64,000 bases of DNA. Origin: Hydrogenophaga borbori (GTDB lineage Bacteria > Pseudomonadota > Gammaproteobacteria > Burkholderiales > Burkholderiaceae_C). This document shows positions 51,627 to 60,406 of this stretch, one piece after another. The first letter of the stretch is position 1, and each line of letters opens with the position of its first letter. The stretch lies in contig NZ_QVLS01000011.1 in assembly GCF_003417535.1 (NCBI RefSeq), positions 62,001-126,000 of the forward strand, given 5' to 3'. The notes under the pieces are model-generated. The model was not told the origin of the DNA, searched no databases, and worked only from the letters and a program-made list of their open reading frames with translations. A program made the translations under genes and the position numbers.

Positions 51627-51657
51627 GCACACGCCACCAAGAAGGGAGGGGCGCGCC

Positions 51658-52431
51658 ATGAGCACCGTTGAAGAATTCTTCCAGGTCCTGCAACTGCCCG
51701 ACCGCAGCGGCCGGCCCAAGTACCAGCGTCTGGCCGACACGCTCGTGGACGCGATCCGCCAGGGCCTCTGGCGGCCCGGCGACCGCCTGCCGCCCGAGGA
51801 GGAACTGACCCAGCTCACGCCGTTCAGCCTGGGCACGGTGCAGCGCGCCCTGCGCGACCTGTCGGAGCAGGGCCTGGTGATCCGCCAGCACGGACTGGGC
51901 AGCTTCGTGGCCGACCCCCCGCGCGAACTGCAGGACCCCTGGCACTGCCGCTTCGTCGGCGACGACGGCGAAACCCTGCTGCCCATCTTCTCGCAGGCGG
52001 TGGCCCGCGTCGCGGTACAGGGGCACGGGCCCTGGACGCGCCACCTCGGCGTGGAGGCCGAGGTCATGCGCCTGGACCGCGTGATCATCGTCAACGACGA
52101 GTTCCGCATCTTCAGCCGCTTCTATGGCGACCGCCGCGTGCTGCGCCACCTGTGGGAGATGCCCATGGAGGAGCTGCATGGCGCCAACTTCAAGAAGGTG
52201 ATCGTGCGCCAGTGCCAGCTGCCCATCACCGAGATCACGCACTGCGTGAGCACGCGCGCCTTCGACGACGAGGCCTGCGAACGCATCGCCATGCCCGCCG
52301 GCACCAGCGGCCTCTACATGTACGCCAGCGCCTACGCCGGCCGCGAGCGCTGCGTCTACTTTCAGGAATTTTCGATCGCGCCCAACGGGCGATCGCTGCA
52401 ATTTCCCGAGACCACCGTCTCGCCGTTCTGA
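51658..52431 (+). CDS. GntR-family regulator (HutC/UTRA subfamily)
   Basis: 257 residues with a strong AGGGAGGGG ribosome site. N-terminal winged HTH: KYQRLADTLVDAIRQGLWRP and LTPFSLGTVQRALRDLSEQG. The C-terminal UTRA-like domain contains ITEITHCVSTRAFDDEACER and YAGRERCVYFQEFSIAPNGR. The effector is likely a metabolite of the adjacent pathway. It leads an apparent operon with sulfatase, GMC oxidoreductase and TauE genes, and could be its autoregulated repressor. Confidence 0.85.
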   Translation: MSTVEEFFQVLQLPDRSGRPKYQRLADTLVDAIRQGLWRPGDRLPPEEELTQLTPFSLGTVQRALRDLSEQGLVIRQHGLGSFVADPPRELQDPWHCRFVGDDGETLLPIFSQAVARVAVQGHGPWTRHLGVEAEVMRLDRVIIVNDEFRIFSRFYGDRRVLRHLWEMPMEELHGANFKKVIVRQCQLPITEITHCVSTRAFDDEACERIAMPAGTSGLYMYASAYAGRERCVYFQEFSIAPNGRSLQFPETTVSPF

Positions 52432-52464
52432 CCCGACCGACCCCTTTCCCGAGGCAAGACCGCC

Positions 52465-53922
52465 ATGAAAACCCCCGCCCGCAACCTGATCGTCATCATG
52501 TCCGACGAGCATTCGCCCAAGGCCCTCGGCTGTTACGGCAGCGAGATCGTGCGCACGCCGAACCTCGACGCGCTGGCCGCGCGCGGCACGCGCTTCTCGG
52601 CCGCGTACTGCAGCAGCCCGGTGTGCATTCCCGCGCGCGCCTCGTTCGCCGTCGGCAAGTACATCCACCAGGTGGGCTACTGGGACAACGCCGACGCCTA
52701 CGACGGCGCCATCCCGAGCTGGCACCACCACCTGCGCGAGCGCGGGCATGACGTGGTCTCGATCGGCAAGCTGCACTTTCGCAAGACCGGCGAAGACCAT
52801 GGCTTCAGCGACGAAATCATCCCCATGCACATCATCGAGGGCAAGGGCGACCTGATGGGCCTGGTGCGCAGCGAACTGCCGGTGCGCAAGGGCGCCTACA
52901 AGATGGCGCGCTACGCCGGCCCCGGCGAGAGCCAGTACACCTTCTACGACCGCGAGATCACCGCGCGCGCCCAGGTGTGGCTGCGCGAGGCGGTGCGCCG
53001 CGAGTCCGACAAGCCCTGGGTGCTGTTCGTGTCGCTGGTGGCGCCGCACTTCCCGCTCACCGCGCCGCCCGAGCACTATTACCACTACTACGAGCAGAAC
53101 CTGCCCATGCCCAAGCTCTATGAGAAGGGCGAGCGGCCCACGCACCCCTACCTGGTCGATTACGCGCGCAGCTTCAACTACGACGACTACTTCGACCGCG
53201 AGACCGTCAAGCGCGCGGTGGCCGGCTACTACGGCCTGTGCTCATTCCTCGACGAGAACATCGGCAAGATCCTGCGCACCCTGGAAGAGACCGGCCTGGC
53301 CGACAGCACGCGGGTGATGTACACCTCGGACCACGGCGACAACATGGGCACGCGCGGCCTGTGGGGCAAGTCCACCATGTTCGAGGAGACCGCCGGCGTG
53401 CCGCTGATCATGGCGGGTGAAGGCATCCCGCGCGGGCACACCGTGGACACGCCGGTCAGCCACGTCGACGCCTACCCCTTCATCCTGGACGCCGTGGGCC
53501 ACACCGAGCCCTCGCTGCGCGAGGGCTACCCCGGCGTCTCCCTCTTCGACACCGCCGCCGGCGCGGTGCCCGAGCGCAACGTGCTGGTCGAGTACCACGG
53601 CATGGGCTCCACCACCGGCGCCTTCATGATCCGCCACGGCCGCTACAAGTACGTGCACTACATCGGCTACCCCGCGCAGCTGTTCGACCTCGAAACCGAC
53701 CCCGAGGAGCTGAACGACCTGGCCTCGAACGGGCGTTACGCGGCCGTGCTCGACGAATGCCACCAGCGCCTGCTGAGCGTGTGCGACCCCGATGAGGTGG
53801 ACCGCCGCGCCAAGGCGCGCCAGGCCGAGCTGCTGGCGCAGAACGGTGGCCGCGAGGCGGTCATCGAACGCGGCGACCTGGGCTTCACGCCGGCGCCGGG
53901 CGCCGTCATCGCGTTCGATTGA
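52465..53922 (+). CDS. Sulfatase (formylglycine-dependent, Cys type)
   Basis: 485 residues, no signal peptide. The sulfatase signature Cys54-I-P-A-R (C-x-P-x-R) provides the Cys converted to formylglycine. Metal and sulfate ligands are visible in IVIMSDEHSPKALGCYG and YTSDHGDNMGTRGLWGKSTM. The enzyme hydrolyses a sulfate ester in the cytoplasm, as do choline-sulfatase relatives. A formylglycine-generating or anaerobic maturase is not in the window. The following GMC and exporter genes suggest release of an alcohol and sulfate. Confidence 0.88.
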   Translation: MKTPARNLIVIMSDEHSPKALGCYGSEIVRTPNLDALAARGTRFSAAYCSSPVCIPARASFAVGKYIHQVGYWDNADAYDGAIPSWHHHLRERGHDVVSIGKLHFRKTGEDHGFSDEIIPMHIIEGKGDLMGLVRSELPVRKGAYKMARYAGPGESQYTFYDREITARAQVWLREAVRRESDKPWVLFVSLVAPHFPLTAPPEHYYHYYEQNLPMPKLYEKGERPTHPYLVDYARSFNYDDYFDRETVKRAVAGYYGLCSFLDENIGKILRTLEETGLADSTRVMYTSDHGDNMGTRGLWGKSTMFEETAGVPLIMAGEGIPRGHTVDTPVSHVDAYPFILDAVGHTEPSLREGYPGVSLFDTAAGAVPERNVLVEYHGMGSTTGAFMIRHGRYKYVHYIGYPAQLFDLETDPEELNDLASNGRYAAVLDECHQRLLSVCDPDEVDRRAKARQAELLAQNGGREAVIERGDLGFTPAPGAVIAFD

Positions 53923-53934
53923 CGGGGGCCGGGC

Positions 53935-55572
53935 ATGAGCGACCAGGGCTATGACTTCATCGTCGTCGGCGCGGGTTCGGCCGGCGCCACGCTCGCCTCG
54001 CGCCTGGCCGAACGGCAGCGCGGCCGGGTGCTGCTCGTGGAGGCCGGCGCCTCGCGCGAGCGCGACTTCTGGATCCGCGCGCCCATCGGCATCGCGCGCG
54101 TGGTGGGCGATCCGCGCTACGTGTGGACCTTCCGCACCGAGGCGCAGAACGCCCTGGTGGGGCAGAACGTGTACTGGCCGCGCGGGCGCATGCTGGGGGG
54201 CAGCAGCGGTGTCAACGGCACCATCTACGTGCGCGGCGAAGCGGACGAGTTCGACCACTGGCGCGAGCTGGGCTGCGAGGGCTGGGGCTATGCCGACCTG
54301 CTGCCGTACTTCCGGCGGCTGGAGACCACGGCCGTGGGCGACGCGGCCTACCGCGGGCGCGAAGGCCCGGTGCACGTCAGCACGCTGGGCGACATGCGCG
54401 ATCCCTTGTCCGATGCCTTCCACGCCGCCTGCGTGAGCGCCGGCATTCCCGCCAACCCCGACTACAACGGCGAACGCTACGAGGGCGTGGGCTACCTGCA
54501 GCTCAACACGCGCCACGGCCAGCGCTGCGACACGGCCACGGCCTACCTGAACGGGCGGCGCGCCGACCACCTGCACGTCGTCACCGAAGCCACCGTCACG
54601 CGCGTGCTGTTCGATGGCCGCCGCGCGGTGGGCATCGAGTACCTGCAGGGCGGCCAGCGCCGCCAGGCGCGGGCCGCGCGCGAGGTGATCCTGTCGGCCG
54701 GTCCGATCAAGTCGCCGCAGCTGCTGGAGCTCTCGGGCGTCGGCCAGGCCGAGCGCCTGCGCGCCCTGGGCATCGGTGTGGTCCATCACCTGGCGGGCGT
54801 CGGCGAGAACCTCATCGACCACGTGCAGACGCGCGTGACCTACGAGGCCAACCGGCGCGTCGGGCTGAACCAGGTGGTGGGACACCCCATCCGCCAGACC
54901 CTGATGGGCCTGCGCTACCTCACCACGCGCAAGGGCCTGATGGCCACGCCCGCCTTCACCATCCACGCGCTGGCGCGCACCGCGCGCGATCAGCAACTGG
55001 GCCGCGCCCGCCCCAGCGTGAAGATCCAGCTCGCCCAGCTGAGCGGCAACGCCCGCTTCGAGATGACCACCGGCGGCACGCCGGGCGCCATGCTGGACGA
55101 CTACCCGGGTTTCTCCATCGGCTGCTTCCAGCTGCGCCCGCGCTCGCGCGGCCAGGTGCACGCGGCCAGCGCGGACGCGATGGCCGATCCCGTCATCGAC
55201 CCGCGCTACCTCACGCACGAGGACGATTGCGCGGACGTGGTGGCCTCGGTCCGCCTGGCGCGCCAGGTCGCCTCGCAGCCGGCGCTGGCCGGCTTCATCG
55301 TGCGCGAGACGCGCCCGAGCGCGCAGGCGCGCAGCGACGACGAGCTGCTGGCCTACGTGAAGAAATCCGCCGCGACCTCCTTCCACCCCGTGGGCACCTG
55401 CCGCATGGGCGCCGATGAGCAGGCCGTGGTCGACGCCGCGTTGCGTGTGCGCGGCGTGGAGGGCCTGCGCGTGATCGATTCGTCCGTGATGCCGACCATG
55501 CCCTCGTCCAACACCAACGCGGCGTCCATCATGGTGGGCGAGAAGGGGGCCGACCTGGTCCTGGGGCGCTGA
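53935..55572 (+). CDS. GMC-family FAD oxidoreductase (choline/alcohol dehydrogenase-like)
   Basis: 545 residues. FAD fold YDFIVVGAGSAGATLASRLA and VEAGASRERDFWIR, GMC signature GRMLGGSSGVNGTIYVRG, and the C-terminal catalytic region TSFHPVGTCRMG with PTMPSSNTNAASIMV. It oxidises a primary alcohol to an aldehyde. It follows the sulfatase after 12 bases, so the alcohol may be what the sulfatase releases. The sequence does not specify choline. Confidence 0.9.
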   Translation: MSDQGYDFIVVGAGSAGATLASRLAERQRGRVLLVEAGASRERDFWIRAPIGIARVVGDPRYVWTFRTEAQNALVGQNVYWPRGRMLGGSSGVNGTIYVRGEADEFDHWRELGCEGWGYADLLPYFRRLETTAVGDAAYRGREGPVHVSTLGDMRDPLSDAFHAACVSAGIPANPDYNGERYEGVGYLQLNTRHGQRCDTATAYLNGRRADHLHVVTEATVTRVLFDGRRAVGIEYLQGGQRRQARAAREVILSAGPIKSPQLLELSGVGQAERLRALGIGVVHHLAGVGENLIDHVQTRVTYEANRRVGLNQVVGHPIRQTLMGLRYLTTRKGLMATPAFTIHALARTARDQQLGRARPSVKIQLAQLSGNARFEMTTGGTPGAMLDDYPGFSIGCFQLRPRSRGQVHAASADAMADPVIDPRYLTHEDDCADVVASVRLARQVASQPALAGFIVRETRPSAQARSDDELLAYVKKSAATSFHPVGTCRMGADEQAVVDAALRVRGVEGLRVIDSSVMPTMPSSNTNAASIMVGEKGADLVLGR

Positions 55573-56376
55573 GTGCCGCCGGGGCTGTCCGAGCTGGCGC
55601 CGCTGGCCTGGCCCCACGCGCCCTGGCTGCTGCTCCTGGCGGTGCTGGTGTCCTTCCTGGCCGGCGTGGTGCGCGGCTTCGCCGGCTTCGGTTACTCGGC
55701 GCTGGTGGTCGCGGCCTTGTCGCCCTTCGTGCCGCCGGGGCCGGTGGTGGTGGCGGTGCTGGTGCTGGAGGTGCTGGCCTCGCTGCGCGTGCTGCGCCAG
55801 GCCGGGCCTCTGATGGACCGGGGCTGGCGCGACGCCCTGCTGGGCGGCAACCTGCTGTTCGTGCCGCTGGGCATGGCCGGCCTGGCCTGGCTGGACCCGG
55901 GGGTGGTGCGCGTCGTGGTAGCGGCCCTGCTGCTGGCCGGCGCGCTCGGCGTGCGCCTGGTGATCGGCCGCCGGCTGCTGGCCACGGCCTCGCTGCGCGC
56001 CACGGCGGCCGCGTCGTCGGGCCTGCTGAACGGCTTCGCGGCCTCGGGCGGCATCGTCGCGGCGCTGCTCATGGCGGCCACGGGCATGCCGGCGGCCACG
56101 CTGCGCGCCACCATGATCAACCTGCTGATGTGGATCAGCGCCTACGCCTTGCTCTGGGGCGCGGCGCTGTCCTTCGTGGGCCGCTCGCCGCTGTTCGGCG
56201 CGCAGGCCCTGGGCTGGCTGCTGCTGTTGTGGGCGCCCCTGCTGGTGGGCATGCGCGTGGGCGGCCGCGCCTTCGAGCGCACGGACGCGCGGCGCCAGGC
56301 GCGGTTGGTGCTGGACGTGCTGATCGGCGCCGCCGCGCTCGGGCTGCTGGTGGCCTGCCTGGCCCGCCCCGCCTGA
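55573..56376 (+). CDS. TauE/SafE-family sulfite/organosulfonate exporter
   Basis: 267 residues from a GTG that directly follows the GMC stop, a sign of coupling. Seven to eight hydrophobic segments and VSFLAGVVRGFAGFGYSALV near the N-terminus match the TauE/SafE family, which exports sulfite, sulfoacetate or other anions. Placed after a sulfatase, it could expel sulfate or sulfite. No CoxM/TSUP-specific residue was checked. Confidence 0.83.
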   Translation: MPPGLSELAPLAWPHAPWLLLLAVLVSFLAGVVRGFAGFGYSALVVAALSPFVPPGPVVVAVLVLEVLASLRVLRQAGPLMDRGWRDALLGGNLLFVPLGMAGLAWLDPGVVRVVVAALLLAGALGVRLVIGRRLLATASLRATAAASSGLLNGFAASGGIVAALLMAATGMPAATLRATMINLLMWISAYALLWGAALSFVGRSPLFGAQALGWLLLLWAPLLVGMRVGGRAFERTDARRQARLVLDVLIGAAALGLLVACLARPA

Positions 56377-56380
56377 GGCC

Positions 56381-57142
56381 TCACAGCGTGCGCGCCAGCG
56401 CCTGCGCCGCCTGCGCCAGCCGCGGCAGGAACGCGGGCAGCCGCGCCAGCGGCACACGCGCCGACGGCGCCTGCAGCGCCAGCGCGCAGCGCAGGCCGCG
56501 CTCGCCGGGGGCGCGCACCGGCACCGCGATGCAGACCAGGCCATCGACGAACTCCTCGGCGTCGAAGGCGTGGCCCTGGCGGCGGATGGTCGCCAGTTCG
56601 GCCTCCAGCGCCTCGCGCCGCACCAGCGTGGTGGCCGTGTGGTGCGTGAGGCTCAGTCCATCGAGCAGGGCCCGGCGCCGCGACGGATCCAGGTGCGCCA
56701 GGAACAGCTTGCCGCTGGCCGAGCAGTGCAGCGGCACGCGCGTGCCCGGGCGCAGCTCCAGCCGCAGCGGAAACGCCGACTCCACCCGGTCCAGGTAGAC
56801 CACCTCGGCGCCCGACAGGGCCGTGAGGTTGCAGCTCTCGCCCAGCTCGGCCACCAGCTGGCGCAGCACCGCGTGGCGCACGCCGTGCTGCGTGCTCGCG
56901 CCCAGCGCGTCTTCGCCCAGGCGCAGCAGGCGCGGCGCCAGCGCGTAGCGCCGGCCGTCGGGTTCGCGCTGCAGCCAGCCGCCGGCCTCCAACTGCTGCA
57001 GCATGCGGTGCACCGTGGGCTTGGGCCAGCCGGTGCCGGCCACCACCTCGGGCAGGGCCAGGGGCCGGCCCTCGCGCACCAGGTGCTCGATCAGGTCCAT
57101 CAGGCGCAGGCCCGGGCTGGTGGGGGAGTCAGGTTCTTCCAT
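56381..57142 (-). CDS. IclR-family transcriptional regulator
   Basis: 253 residues from the Met at 57142. HTH: LRLMDLIEHLVREGRPLALP and WPKPTVHRMLQQLEAGGW. Effector domain: LGESCNLTALSGAEVVYLDR, VPLHCSASGKLFLAHL and GLVCIAVPVRAPG. It is divergent from the SDR/monooxygenase operon. Its own start codon lies inside the candidate operator, which suggests autorepression. The gene converges tightly on the TauE gene (4-base gap). Confidence 0.9.
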   Translation of the reverse strand: MEEPDSPTSPGLRLMDLIEHLVREGRPLALPEVVAGTGWPKPTVHRMLQQLEAGGWLQREPDGRRYALAPRLLRLGEDALGASTQHGVRHAVLRQLVAELGESCNLTALSGAEVVYLDRVESAFPLRLELRPGTRVPLHCSASGKLFLAHLDPSRRRALLDGLSLTHHTATTLVRREALEAELATIRRQGHAFDAEEFVDGLVCIAVPVRAPGERGLRCALALQAPSARVPLARLPAFLPRLAQAAQALARTL

Positions 57143-57160
57143 GTCTCGAATTCCGAGACA
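57142..57160. promoter_or_regulatory. Candidate IclR operator overlapping the regulator start codon
   Basis: TGTCTCG-N5-CGAGACA, a perfect 7-bp inverted repeat, begins on the last base of the IclR start codon. A further half-site CGAGAC lies at 57177-57182, closer to the divergent operon. The arrangement fits autorepression of the IclR gene. Confidence 0.6.
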
Positions 57161-57239
57161 AATCAATAAAAGTTTTCGAGACGCAGTGTAGGCGCCCCCT
57201 ACAGTCGCCCGCAACACGAGAACAGAGGAGGCCCGCGCC

Positions 57240-58043
57240 TTGCGATTCCACAACGCCGTGCTCACCGGCGCCTGCGGCGGCTTCGGCCAGGCGCTGGCGC
57301 GCCAGCTCATCGCGCAGGGCGCCCGGGTGGCGCTGATCGGCCTGAACCGCGCGGCGCTGGACGAACTCGCCGCGCTCGCGCCCGAGCGCTGCGCCGTCTA
57401 CACGCCCGACGTGAGCGACGCCGCCGCCATGGCCGCCGTGGGCGCCGACTGGCTCGCCCGCTTCGGCGCGCCCGACCTCGTGATCGCCAACGCCGGCGTG
57501 GCCGGCGGCTTCGAGACCGCCCGCCCCGACGACCTGCGCGTGATGCGCCGCATGCTGGAGATCAACCTGCTGGGCGTGGCCACCACGTTCTCGCCCTTCC
57601 TGGGCGCGATGCAGGCGGCGGGCCGACCGGCCGCGCTGGTGGGCGTGGCCAGCATCGCCGGCTGGCGCGGCATGCCGGGCAACGGCGCCTACTGCGCCAG
57701 CAAGGCCGGCGTCATCGCCTACCTGCAGAGTCTGCGCGCCGAGCTGCGGCCCACGGCCCTCACCGTGCACACCGTGAGCCCGGGCTACCTGCGCACCGCG
57801 CTCACCGCCGGCAACCGCTTCGCCATGCCGGGCCTGCTGGAGCCCGACGAGGCCGCGCGCCGCCTGTTCGCGGGCGTGGCGCGCGGCACCGAACACATCG
57901 TGCTGCCGCGGCGCATTGGCTGGCTCTCGCGCCTGCTCGACCTGCTGCCCGAGAAGCTGCACGACAAGATCCTGCTGGGCCAGCCGCGCAAGCCGCGCGC
58001 GGGCGAGCCCGGCGCCACCGACATCCCCGGACTGAAACAATGA
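57240..58043 (+). CDS. Short-chain dehydrogenase/reductase
   Basis: 267 residues from a TTG start, supported by GAGGAGG 8-10 bases upstream. Cofactor motif TGACGGFG, NAG motif, Ser in VASIAGW and Tyr-x3-Lys in AYCASKAG. The C-terminal tail (PEKLHDKILLGQPRKP) is longer than in FabG-like members and resembles membrane-associated or lipid-handling SDRs. It is followed by the flavin monooxygenase gene after the repeat; the substrate is unknown. Confidence 0.85.
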   Translation: MRFHNAVLTGACGGFGQALARQLIAQGARVALIGLNRAALDELAALAPERCAVYTPDVSDAAAMAAVGADWLARFGAPDLVIANAGVAGGFETARPDDLRVMRRMLEINLLGVATTFSPFLGAMQAAGRPAALVGVASIAGWRGMPGNGAYCASKAGVIAYLQSLRAELRPTALTVHTVSPGYLRTALTAGNRFAMPGLLEPDEAARRLFAGVARGTEHIVLPRRIGWLSRLLDLLPEKLHDKILLGQPRKPRAGEPGATDIPGLKQ

Positions 58044-58044
58044 C

Positions 58045-58124
58045 CACCCCTGCCGCGCTTCGCGCGACCCCCTCAAGGGGGCGACACCAGCCGTCTGGCC
58101 AAGCCAGCCCGGCGGTGTCCCTGG
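58045..58124. repeat. Dispersed GC-rich palindromic repeat, copy 2
   Basis: Noncoding 80-base segment between the SDR and monooxygenase genes with CCCCCTCAAGGGGGCG, and CCCGGCGG in the tail, like 13881-13958. The middle part (GTCTGGCCAAGCCAG) also snaps back. Both copies follow an SDR gene in the same orientation. Confidence 0.55.
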
Positions 58125-58143
58125 GTCACACCCGCTGATTCCC

Positions 58144-59460
58144 ATGACCGCTCCCACCGAACAACAGATCGCCCTCATCGGCGCCGGCCCGTCCGGCCTG
58201 GCCGGCGCGCGCTGCCTGCAGAAACACGGCGTGCCCTTCCAGGGCTTCGAGGCGCACGGGGACGTGGGCGGGCTGTGGAACATCCACAACCCGCGCTCCA
58301 CCGTCTACGAATCGGCGCACCTGATCTCCAGCAAGCGCATGACGGAGTTCCTGGAATTCCCCATGGGCGAGGGCGTGGCCGACTACCCCAGCCACCGCGA
58401 GCTGCTGGACTACTTCCGTGCCTTCGCCGACCACTTCGGCCTGCGCCAGCACTACCGCTTTCACACCCGCGTGCTCCAGGCCGAGCCCGTGTCCGACGCG
58501 CCCGACACCCTGTGGCGCCTGACCACGCAGACCGGTGACGCCGAACCCCAGACCGCGCTCTACAAGGGCGTGGTGGTCGCCAATGGCACCCTGGCCGAAC
58601 CCAATATTCCGCGCTTCGAGGGCTCGTTCAGCGGCGAGATCTGGCACACCGCGCAGTACAAGTCGGCCACGCAGCTCGCGGGCAAGCGCGTGCTCATCGT
58701 GGGTGCGGGCAACTCGGGCTGCGACATCGCCGTCGACGCCGTGCACCACGCCAGAAGCATCGACATCTCGGTGCGGCGCGGCTACTACTTCGTGCCCAAG
58801 TACGTGTTCGGCAAACCGGCCGACTCGGTGGGCGGCAAGCTCTCGCTGCCGCCCTGGCTCAAGCAGCGCATCGACAGCACCATCCTGCAATGGTTCACCG
58901 GCGACCCGGTGCGCTTCGGCTTCCCCAAGCCCGACTACCTCATGTACGAGTCGCACCCGGTGGTGAACTCGCTCATCCTGTACCACATCGGCCACGGCGA
59001 CGTGGCCGTGCGCCCCGACATCGCGCGCCTGGACGGCCCCACCGTGCACTTCAAGGACGGCAGCGCGCGGGACTACGACCTCATCCTCACGGCCACCGGC
59101 TACAAGCTGCACTACCCCTTCCTGGACCACGCGCTGCTGAACTGGCAGGGCATGGCGCCGCGGCTCTACCTCAACATCTTCGCGCCGCGCTTCGACCGCC
59201 TGGCCGTGCTGGGCATGGTCGAGGCCAGCGGCCTGGGCTGGCAGGGCCGCTACGAACAGGCCGAGCTGGTGGCGCGCTACCTCAAGGCCCTGGACGCGGG
59301 CGCGCCGCAGGCCGCCGCGCTCAAGGCCGCCAAGGCCGGCCCGCCGCCGGACCTGTCGGGCGGCTACCGCTACCTCAAGCTCGAGCGCATGGCCTACTAC
59401 GTGCACAAGGGCACCTACCGCAAGGCCGTGCGCGAGGCCGCCGACGCCTTCCCGCAATAA
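58144..59460 (+). CDS. Flavin-containing monooxygenase (FMO-type)
   Basis: 438 residues. FAD motif LIGAGPSGLAGARCL, FMO fingerprint FSGEIWHTAQY (F-x-G-x3-H-x3-Y) and the NADP motif VGAGNSGCDIAVD. This fingerprint is the FMO form (Tyr at the last position) rather than the Baeyer-Villiger form, so heteroatom oxidation or an FMO-like Baeyer-Villiger reaction is likely. It is flanked by an SDR and a BASS transporter in the same direction; the substrate is unknown. Confidence 0.88.
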   Translation: MTAPTEQQIALIGAGPSGLAGARCLQKHGVPFQGFEAHGDVGGLWNIHNPRSTVYESAHLISSKRMTEFLEFPMGEGVADYPSHRELLDYFRAFADHFGLRQHYRFHTRVLQAEPVSDAPDTLWRLTTQTGDAEPQTALYKGVVVANGTLAEPNIPRFEGSFSGEIWHTAQYKSATQLAGKRVLIVGAGNSGCDIAVDAVHHARSIDISVRRGYYFVPKYVFGKPADSVGGKLSLPPWLKQRIDSTILQWFTGDPVRFGFPKPDYLMYESHPVVNSLILYHIGHGDVAVRPDIARLDGPTVHFKDGSARDYDLILTATGYKLHYPFLDHALLNWQGMAPRLYLNIFAPRFDRLAVLGMVEASGLGWQGRYEQAELVARYLKALDAGAPQAAALKAAKAGPPPDLSGGYRYLKLERMAYYVHKGTYRKAVREAADAFPQ

Positions 59461-59472
59461 GCAAGGACCCCC

Positions 59473-60399
59473 ATGCTGCCCGTCGACGAGATCCGCCTGA
59501 ACTTCAACCCCGCCTCGCTCGCCGTGCTGAACGCGGTGCTGGCCTTCCTGATGTTCGGCATCTCGCTGGACACGCGCATCGACGACTTCAAGCGCGTGCT
59601 GCGTTTGCCCCTGGCCTTCACCGTGGGCATCGTGGCGCAGTTCCTGTTCCTGCCCGCCATCACCTTCGGGCTCACGCTGCTGCTGGGCGTGGCGCCCAGC
59701 ATCGCGCTGGGCATGATCCTGGTGGCCTGCTGCCCGCCGGGCAACGTGAGCAACATCCTCACCCACCGCGCCAACGGCAACGTGGCCCTCAGCGTGTCCA
59801 TGACGGCGGTGTCCAACGCCGTCGCCATCGTGGCCATGCCGCTGAACTTCGCTTTCTGGGGCGGCCTTCATCCCACGGCCTCGACCCTGCTCAAGACCAT
59901 CGCGCTGGACCCGGTGCAGATGGTGGGGCACATCCTGCTCATCATCGGCATTCCGTTCGCGCTGGGGCTGTGGGTGGCGCACCGCTTCCCCCGGGCCACC
60001 GCGCGCTTCAAGAAGCCGGTGCGCATCCTCAGCTTCCTCGCGCTCATCGGCTTCATCGTCGGTGCCATCGCGGGCAACTGGCGCTACTTCCTCGACTACG
60101 TGGGCCTGGTCATCGTGGCCGTGGCCATCCACGACGCGCTGGCCTTCGGCATCGGCTGGCTCAGCGCGCGCGCCGTGGGCCTGCCCGACTACGACCGCCG
60201 CGCCCTGTCCATCGAGGTCGGCATCCGCAACGCGGGCCTGGGCCTGGTGCTGATCTTCAGTTTCTTCGGCGGCCTGGGCGGCATGGCCGTGGTGGCCGGC
60301 GTCTGGGGCTTCTGGGACATCATCGCCGGCATGCTGCTGGCGGGCTGGTGGGGCAGGCGCCCGTTGCGGGGCGGTGTGCCCGGGCAGGCGCGCGCATGA
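59473..60399 (+). CDS. Bile acid:sodium symporter (BASS) family transporter
   Basis: 308 residues with about eight to nine hydrophobic segments. The BASS signature ACCPPGNVSNILTHRANGNV lies near residues 90-110, and a second crossing region contains EVGIRNAGLGLVLIFSFFGG. Bacterial members take up or export organic anions such as steroid acids, keto acids or pantoate with Na+. Given the monooxygenase and SDR genes before it, it likely transports their substrate or product. Confidence 0.87.
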   Translation: MLPVDEIRLNFNPASLAVLNAVLAFLMFGISLDTRIDDFKRVLRLPLAFTVGIVAQFLFLPAITFGLTLLLGVAPSIALGMILVACCPPGNVSNILTHRANGNVALSVSMTAVSNAVAIVAMPLNFAFWGGLHPTASTLLKTIALDPVQMVGHILLIIGIPFALGLWVAHRFPRATARFKKPVRILSFLALIGFIVGAIAGNWRYFLDYVGLVIVAVAIHDALAFGIGWLSARAVGLPDYDRRALSIEVGIRNAGLGLVLIFSFFGGLGGMAVVAGVWGFWDIIAGMLLAGWWGRRPLRGGVPGQARA

Positions 60400-60406
60400 G
60401 GGCCGC

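Noticed and set aside
50167-53145. 992-codon minus-strand frame opposite the reductase, GntR and sulfatase genes
   Set aside because: It crosses three separate sense genes and their gaps; a GC-driven artefact.
52465-53922. Assignment of the sulfatase as choline sulfatase (betC)
   Set aside because: From memory BetC has C-x-P-S-R with an SSPLC context; here it is C-I-P-A-R and no betaine genes follow except a generic GMC oxidoreductase.
53242-56544. 1100-codon minus-strand frame opposite the GMC and TauE genes
   Set aside because: Same artefact; Arg/Ala/His-rich, no family.
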